Shown here in pieces: positions 59,640 through 64,000 of a DNA stretch of 64,000 nt. The stretch is from Bacteroides sp. Its GTDB lineage: Bacteria; Bacteroidota; Bacteroidia; Bacteroidales; Muribaculaceae. A program made the position numbers and the translations under genes. Below the pieces are notes generated by a model. That model was not told where the DNA came from. It made no database searches and was given only the letters and a program-made list of their open reading frames with translations. The first letter of the stretch is position 1. Every line of letters starts with the position of its first letter. Where the stretch lies: assembly GCA_014801985.1 (NCBI GenBank), contig JAAVDD010000034.1, positions 55,844 through 119,843 of the forward strand, written 5' to 3'.

Positions 59640-60398
59640 TTAGAAATAGTTTCCGCCGAGGGTCCCTTTCTTTTTCCAGTAAAGGAGCAGGATCAATCCG
59701 AAGAGCATTCCTCCGAGATGGGCAAAATGGGCAACAGTGGACTGCGCTCCTCCCACTCCAAGGAAAAACTCTATCACTCCGTAACCTATCACCATATATT
59801 TGGCCTTGATGGGAATGGGGATAAAGAAAAGATATAGCGGCATATTAGGAAAGACGAATGCAAATCCGAGCAGCAGACCGAAGATTGCCCCGGATGCACC
59901 GACTACAATCATTGTCATATTTTTGAAAGCCTCGATATTCTGTGTAAGCGAGATGTCGCCCGAAGCAACGGCTGCATCCACGGCCTGTTTCATGTGTTCG
60001 TATGTGAGACCGTTCAGGCGAGCCATGTCGGAGATATATTCATGTTCCCATGTGAGTGCCCAAACACCCTCTTGCACCAGGGCGGCTCCGATGCCGCAAA
60101 TCATATAGAACACGAAGAAGCGTTGCGAACCCCACACCTGTTCAAGAATACGCCCGAACATCCATAGCGTGAACATATTGAAAAGGATATGAAAGAAGTT
60201 GTGGGAATCATGCACAAACATATATGTTATTAACTGGGCCGGGTTGAACAGGGAGGCCGAGATATAATGCAGTCCGAGACGGTTGGTTATGAAATATCCG
60301 ATCTGATTGGGGAAGAGCACCATCGCCAGCCATATAATAAGATTGACGATGATAAGGTTTTTCGTAACCGGTGGAATCTCTTTTAGAAAATTGTTCAT
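59640..60398 (-). CDS. Rhomboid family intramembrane serine protease (first copy)
   Basis: 252 aa. Six membrane segments; FHILFNMFTLWMFGRILEQV contains the conserved HxxxN motif; catalytic Ser in VVGASGAIFGLLLGFAFVFP (canonical GASG); catalytic His in VAHFAHLGGMLFGLILLLYW. Differs from the downstream copy by its exact GASGAIFG motif and by lacking a long C-terminal tail. It heads the operon rhomboid-rhomboid-EEP-dcp, with 58 bp to the next start. Confidence 0.93.
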   Translation of the reverse strand: MNNFLKEIPPVTKNLIIVNLIIWLAMVLFPNQIGYFITNRLGLHYISASLFNPAQLITYMFVHDSHNFFHILFNMFTLWMFGRILEQVWGSQRFFVFYMICGIGAALVQEGVWALTWEHEYISDMARLNGLTYEHMKQAVDAAVASGDISLTQNIEAFKNMTMIVVGASGAIFGLLLGFAFVFPNMPLYLFFIPIPIKAKYMVIGYGVIEFFLGVGGAQSTVAHFAHLGGMLFGLILLLYWKKKGTLGGNYF

Positions 60399-60423
60399 AT
60401 TTCCTGATGTGTATAATAATTTA

Positions 60424-60431
60424 CAAATGTA
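60424..60431 (-). promoter_or_regulatory. Candidate -7 element of the rhomboid operon
   Basis: On the minus strand 60431-60424 reads TACATTTG (TAnnTTTG). No TTTG at -33. Leader about 20 nt. Confidence 0.4.
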
Positions 60432-60504
60432 GCAAAATTGCGTGGAGTCTGAAAGAAAAATAAGAATTTTTAAGAAATTGAGTGCAAGAGAATCTTGAAA
60501 TATT

Positions 60505-60535
60505 TTTGCACTTCATTGGATTTTGATTAATTTTG
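60505..60535 (+). promoter_or_regulatory. Promoter of the TPR-LuxR regulator gene
   Basis: TTTG (60505-60508), 19 bp, TAATTTTG (60528-60535): exact consensus. Leader about 40 nt. Confidence 0.75.
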
Positions 60536-60581
60536 TAAGGTATTGGAAGATTAATGATAACATAAACTTAACCATGAACGA

Positions 60582-62561
60582 ATGAAATTACTCCGTTGTC
60601 ACATTATCCTTATTATTATTTTGGGATCTCTCCTTCATCTTTTATCCGGTTGCGGCATCACAGGTGAATCCCGGAAAAGTATGGATCGAGCGGAGGCACT
60701 GATGGAGTCTGCCCCCGATTCAGCCATGACCATCCTTGATTCCATCACCCTCGGAGCCCTCTCCTCGGAGAGAGACAAGGCGCGCCATGCCCTCCTGAGA
60801 TCGATGGCCCTCGACAAGAACTTCATAGACACCATCACCTTCGATGTCCTTCAGCCCGCAATCGACTGCTATCTTGAAAAAGGAACCCCCGACGAAAAAC
60901 TGCGTACCCTATACTATCAGGGCCGCATATATCAGAATAGAAAGGAGGATGAGGAGGCGATGAAATGTTTCATCAAGGCCACCGAATTCAACGCTGGCAT
61001 CACCGACAGCCTGATGCTTGCACATGCCTATACAGCAAAGGGCTCCATCTACTACGACCAGAACAAATACATCTCCGCGATTCGGTCGTATCTGAAGGGG
61101 GCCGACATTTACCGGGACATATCCAGGGTGGATTACCAGACCGATAACCTTCTGCAGGTCCTGGACTCCTACATCAATATCCAAGACAGGTATCATTCCG
61201 ACAGTATATTGGATATAGTTAAGACGCTACCGAGGGAGTATTATGAGGCGCAGAACCTGTATCTGCATTGCCGGATAGTCTATGCCAATAAATTTCTTTC
61301 CCCGATGGAGATCAGGGATATGCTCGATACCATACATCGTGACAGGCTAAACGATGACCTCCTTCTGGATCTGGCAAGAGGATATGTGAGGGCAGGTGAT
61401 AAAGTAAATTCCATGGAATGCCTGAAAGAGGTCTCCCTCTCCTTCCGCGACCGTGTGAAGTACTCTGCGATAAAATCGGAGGTAGAGGAAATTAACGGTG
61501 AATACCGGGAAGCGTTGACCTCCTTGAAAAAGGGGATCGAGGCCTCCGATTCTATAGTGGGAGAGTGGACAGGAGACGACAGGCTCTTTGCCGAGAGTAA
61601 ATATGAATTGGAGAGGCAGATAGATGCCGGCAACGAGCGTGAGCTGAGGATTATATTCATCTCCATTATCATAATCCTGAGCCTGTGTACCATATCGCTG
61701 GGACTCTTGCTGTGCCTTGCCAAAGCCAAGATAAAGGCTATGGGTAATGATAAGACAATAAGGAATCAGAAGTATGAGGCCGTTCTGGTCAACAGAAAAT
61801 TCGCAAATATTCAGAAGCAGCAGGAACAGATTAACAGGGAGCACGAGGCTCTTCTAAAGGAGAGGCACAGGTTGAAGGAGGAAAACAGTTTATATAAAAG
61901 CGAGGCGGAAAGACTCAGGAAGGACACGGAGAGGCAGGAGATGAGGATTGAGGAATGCGACCTTGAACTATCCCGGATAACCACCATGTTGGATCAGACG
62001 TCAACCGAGCGCGATGCGATTCATGACAGATGCGCAGACCTCATGAGAAGCAACAAGGAGTTGCTGGAGAGAGTTGCAGAAATGCAGGCCACTGCGCAGA
62101 CGCTTGATGATGAGAGGGGGATGCTGTCACAAAGACTGAAAGACACCGTAAGAGAGGCCGAGACGATGAGGCGACACCTTATTGATGAATCCACATTGAT
62201 AAATGCACTCATAGCCGGTCATATCACCTCCAATGACAGTTATCTGGGCATGTACAGGAGATTACAGGATATGATTGACAATGACAGGGAGGGTTTCCTG
62301 AAGGCCATGAGGGAACGCTTCCGATCAATCTATCCCGGTTTCATGCGTCATCTCGACGATTTGAGTCTCTCGGATACAGAACAAAATTATGTATGCCTCT
62401 ATGCTTTGGGTCTTCGTCCCAAGGAGATTGGCGACTACCTTGGGAGTAAGAGATACTATATTGTCAGCAGTAAGATACGTATGAAGCTTGGATTGGATAA
62501 GAACGGCACAAACCTCGGAGCATTCATAAAAGGAGAAATAGGAAGGGAGTGGGATCAATAA
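60582..62561 (+). CDS. Membrane TPR-coiled coil-LuxR-type HTH regulator
   Basis: 659 aa. N-terminal signal with a lipobox-like LLHLLSGCG. TPR-like helices at ~40-330 (EKLRTLYYQGRIYQNRKEDE, then MLAHAYTAKGSIYYDQNKYI) lie in the periplasm. One membrane span at ~354-378 (IIFISIIIILSLCTISLGLL) leads to a long cytoplasmic coiled coil (~395-540) and a C-terminal LuxR-like HTH (LSLSDTEQNYVCLYALGLRP, then KEIGDYLGSKRYYIVSSKIR). A one-component signal transducer: periplasmic sensing, cytoplasmic DNA binding, no kinase. Own promoter. The next gene downstream (62730) also has its own promoter. Full-length counterpart to the remnant at 19663-20214. Confidence 0.8.
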   Translation: MKLLRCHIILIIILGSLLHLLSGCGITGESRKSMDRAEALMESAPDSAMTILDSITLGALSSERDKARHALLRSMALDKNFIDTITFDVLQPAIDCYLEKGTPDEKLRTLYYQGRIYQNRKEDEEAMKCFIKATEFNAGITDSLMLAHAYTAKGSIYYDQNKYISAIRSYLKGADIYRDISRVDYQTDNLLQVLDSYINIQDRYHSDSILDIVKTLPREYYEAQNLYLHCRIVYANKFLSPMEIRDMLDTIHRDRLNDDLLLDLARGYVRAGDKVNSMECLKEVSLSFRDRVKYSAIKSEVEEINGEYREALTSLKKGIEASDSIVGEWTGDDRLFAESKYELERQIDAGNERELRIIFISIIIILSLCTISLGLLLCLAKAKIKAMGNDKTIRNQKYEAVLVNRKFANIQKQQEQINREHEALLKERHRLKEENSLYKSEAERLRKDTERQEMRIEECDLELSRITTMLDQTSTERDAIHDRCADLMRSNKELLERVAEMQATAQTLDDERGMLSQRLKDTVREAETMRRHLIDESTLINALIAGHITSNDSYLGMYRRLQDMIDNDREGFLKAMRERFRSIYPGFMRHLDDLSLSDTEQNYVCLYALGLRPKEIGDYLGSKRYYIVSSKIRMKLGLDKNGTNLGAFIKGEIGREWDQ

Positions 62562-62673
62562 AATGGAGTGCGGTTGTTAAACTTTATATTGCACTGTAAG
62601 AAGTACAAGTATAAATAAAATTTTAATTTATTAGATTTCAATATATTACGATTTTGATTTGTTAAACTTATTT

Positions 62674-62705
62674 TTTGAATGTAGTTGGAAACCTTATTAA
62701 TTTTG
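62674..62705 (+). promoter_or_regulatory. Promoter of the DUF3244-like gene
   Basis: TTTG (62674-62677), 20 bp, TAATTTTG (62698-62705). Predicted start ~62711, leader about 20 nt to the ATG at 62730. Confidence 0.65.
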
Positions 62706-62729
62706 CCGGACAAACTAATTCCAACTATT

Positions 62730-63086
62730 ATGATAAAAAGAATTATCGCGACATTATTTGCAGTCCTCGCCGTACTTCCGGCTGTGGGGGAAAAAACGAC
62801 CATTCCTATCAAGGGATATAAGGGTCATGCCGACAAGGTGGATCAACCGGTTAAACATCGCAACCCGATGCTACTACCCGTGGAGGTCACGTATGATGAT
62901 GAGGCCATGACCATAGAGGTTTCATGCACCGCTGATCTTGAAGGGGAAGTGTCAGTCTATGACTCCCACGATGAGATGGAGGGATATTCACCCTGTATGA
63001 ATTCCATTATACCGTTAACTAGTTATGGGTATCACATCATCGTTATCGAGGGCGATGATTGGATCGGCACTGGTGTAATTGAATAA
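62730..63086 (+). CDS. Small secreted DUF3244-like protein
   Basis: 118 aa from the ATG at 62730 (the frame is open further upstream but the promoter lies there). Signal peptide 1-20 (IIATLFAVLAVLPAVG). The mature part starts TTIPIKGYKGHADKVDQPVK and contains LLPVEVTYDDEAMTIEVSCT, then GEVSVYDSHDEMEG and YGYHIIVIEGDDWIGTGVIE. This is the Ig-like pattern of DUF3244, small secreted proteins common in Bacteroidales; assignment by eye. No sorting-domain motif and no Cys lipobox. Located between a TPR-LuxR regulator and a BspA-like gene. Confidence 0.6.
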   Translation: MIKRIIATLFAVLAVLPAVGEKTTIPIKGYKGHADKVDQPVKHRNPMLLPVEVTYDDEAMTIEVSCTADLEGEVSVYDSHDEMEGYSPCMNSIIPLTSYGYHIIVIEGDDWIGTGVIE

Positions 63087-63155
63087 AAAATACGGACGTA
63101 ATCAAAAGGATCACTAAATATTTCTAATATCCATAATCTCTAAACCACAACAGCT

Positions 63156-64000
63156 ATGAGAGTAAAATTTATGTTTCTAAGTCTGCTGCTCAGTTGCATC
63201 TTTTCTTCTGCAGCCATCGCACAGCCATTACCCCAACCCTTTGCTCAGGAATATGAATATGTGGATTTGGGCGATCTTTCAATATATTCCAATGAAAGGA
63301 ATGGTAGAGAATTTCAGGATCCTGAAATGGGCCAGACAGTGGCTAAAATACAGAGTCTGCCCCGGAAGGCAAGAGTGAAACAGCCGACACGCTCAGACGT
63401 GAGATTTCAAGATGTGACGGTGGTGACCGCAGGAAGTCTTGCATCATTGCTTGGTAACGAAATAAATGAAATAGATTCACTCGTAGTGCGTGGCCCGGTA
63501 AACTACGTAGACATATATACGATGTGGAGGAGTAGTTTTTATGGTAAACTGACTGTACTTAATCTGGAGAATGCTGAAATTCAAGATAATCGTCTGCCGA
63601 GGAATGCCTTCTGGTATCAAGAGGAGCAATATACTCTCGGCTCAGACATTATTGAAGCCATCAATCTTCGCAGAATCATACTGCCAGAGGGATTGGAAGA
63701 GATTGGTGAAGGTGCATTTGCCTATGCTATAAATCTGGAAGAGATTAACTTCCCTTCCACTTTAAAAGAAATTCAAGGACATATTTTTACCGATTGTGTT
63801 CGTTTGAATGTCAATCCTCTTGTTATACCCGAAGGAGTGGAAGAAATAGGGTATATGGCCTTTAATAATTGTAAGTCACTTACTGCAAAGGTAGTGATGC
63901 CATCGACTTTAAAGAGAATCAAAGGAGGGGCTTTCGTTGGAAGCAGGATAACGGAATGTAATTTTCCTGAGGGGTTGGAGGAAATTGGCGAGTGTGCATT
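63156..64000 (+). CDS. BspA-like leucine-rich repeat (LRR_5) secreted protein, 3' end outside window
   Basis: Open from ATG 63156 to the window edge (281 codons). Signal peptide MRVKFMFLSLLLSCIFSSAA, cleavage near AIAQ. After a ~150-residue N-terminal region, LRR_5 units appear: RRIILPEGLEEIGEGAFAYA, INFPSTLKEIQGHIFTDC, LVIPEGVEEIGYMAFNNC, VMPSTLKRIKGGAFVGS, FPEGLEEIGECA. The LPEG/IPEG...EEIG..AF pattern is that of BspA-type surface proteins, often ending in a sorting domain (not visible here). Probable surface adhesin. The 69 bp before it contain no obvious promoter, so cotranscription with the DUF3244-like gene is possible. Confidence 0.88.
   Translation, partial: MRVKFMFLSLLLSCIFSSAAIAQPLPQPFAQEYEYVDLGDLSIYSNERNGREFQDPEMGQTVAKIQSLPRKARVKQPTRSDVRFQDVTVVTAGSLASLLGNEINEIDSLVVRGPVNYVDIYTMWRSSFYGKLTVLNLENAEIQDNRLPRNAFWYQEEQYTLGSDIIEAINLRRIILPEGLEEIGEGAFAYAINLEEINFPSTLKEIQGHIFTDCVRLNVNPLVIPEGVEEIGYMAFNNCKSLTAKVVMPSTLKRIKGGAFVGSRITECNFPEGLEEIGECA

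Overview
The window reads as chromosomal DNA of a Bacteroidales bacterium, plausibly Muribaculaceae or a close relative (inference). Three things support this. Promoters repeatedly fit the Bacteroidetes pattern TTTG-N19/20-TAnnTTTG. Many secreted proteins end in a type IX secretion (T9SS, Por) type A C-terminal sorting domain. Families largely restricted to Bacteroidetes recur (T9SS plug/DUF5103, DUF3109, GSCFA, DUF3078, head-GIN, SusE-like starch-binding modules, TPR-membrane-LuxR regulators). No insertion sequence, phage, integrase or CRISPR array was seen.

Layout. 1-1.4 kb: the end of the ribosomal/RNA polymerase operon (rpoA 3' part, rplQ) and tRNA-Arg(CCG). 1.4-5.1 kb: ung, T9SS plug protein and DUF3109 in one operon, converging on a GSCFA protein. 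5.3-8.5 kb: a scarred segment with a tandem duplication of cls plus a small secreted-protein gene in which each copy has lost the opposite gene, a six-unit 33-bp promoter-like repeat array and an ATPase stump. 8.5-21.2 kb: a Crp/Fnr regulator and a run of T9SS cargo genes (1443, 669, 1106 aa), ending at a junction where a LuxR-type regulator and an Omp28-like gene have both lost their 5' ends. 21.2-28 kb: secreted pullulanase, a divergent membrane TPR/degenerate-kinase protein and a T9SS-exported subtilase. 28-33.5 kb: ClC transporter, HD hydrolase, ilvE, a tiny secreted sorting-domain-only protein, rpsA. 33.5-40.6 kb: TonB-type outer membrane protein, an ECF sigma/anti-sigma operon carrying a DUF4252-like protein with a tripeptide repeat and a head-GIN lipoprotein, an M48 protease and a flavodoxin. 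40.6-48.1 kb: a minus-strand operon parE-coaD-ctp-DUF3078 and two small secreted proteins, with a divergent DnaQ-like exonuclease. 48.2-55.4 kb: aquaporin, two divergent T9SS-exported SusE-like proteins, a relic of a third, and a candidate structured ncRNA. 55.4-60.4 kb: a rhomboid-rhomboid-EEP-Dcp operon. 60.5-64 kb: a second TPR-LuxR regulator, a DUF3244-like protein and the start of a BspA-like leucine-rich repeat protein running off the window.

How it fits together. The dominant theme is the cell surface: T9SS cargo, starch-binding modules, pullulanase, peptidases, an outer membrane receptor, an envelope sigma operon and membrane-spanning TPR regulators. Housekeeping genes (rpoA, rplQ, rpsA, parE, coaD, ilvE, ung) punctuate it. 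The most interesting items are the ECF sigma/GIN operon, the 33-bp promoter-repeat array, the candidate ncRNA near 55.1-55.4 kb, the sorting-domain-only protein and the two decayed junctions. No wholly new multi-gene system can be demonstrated from sequence reading alone.
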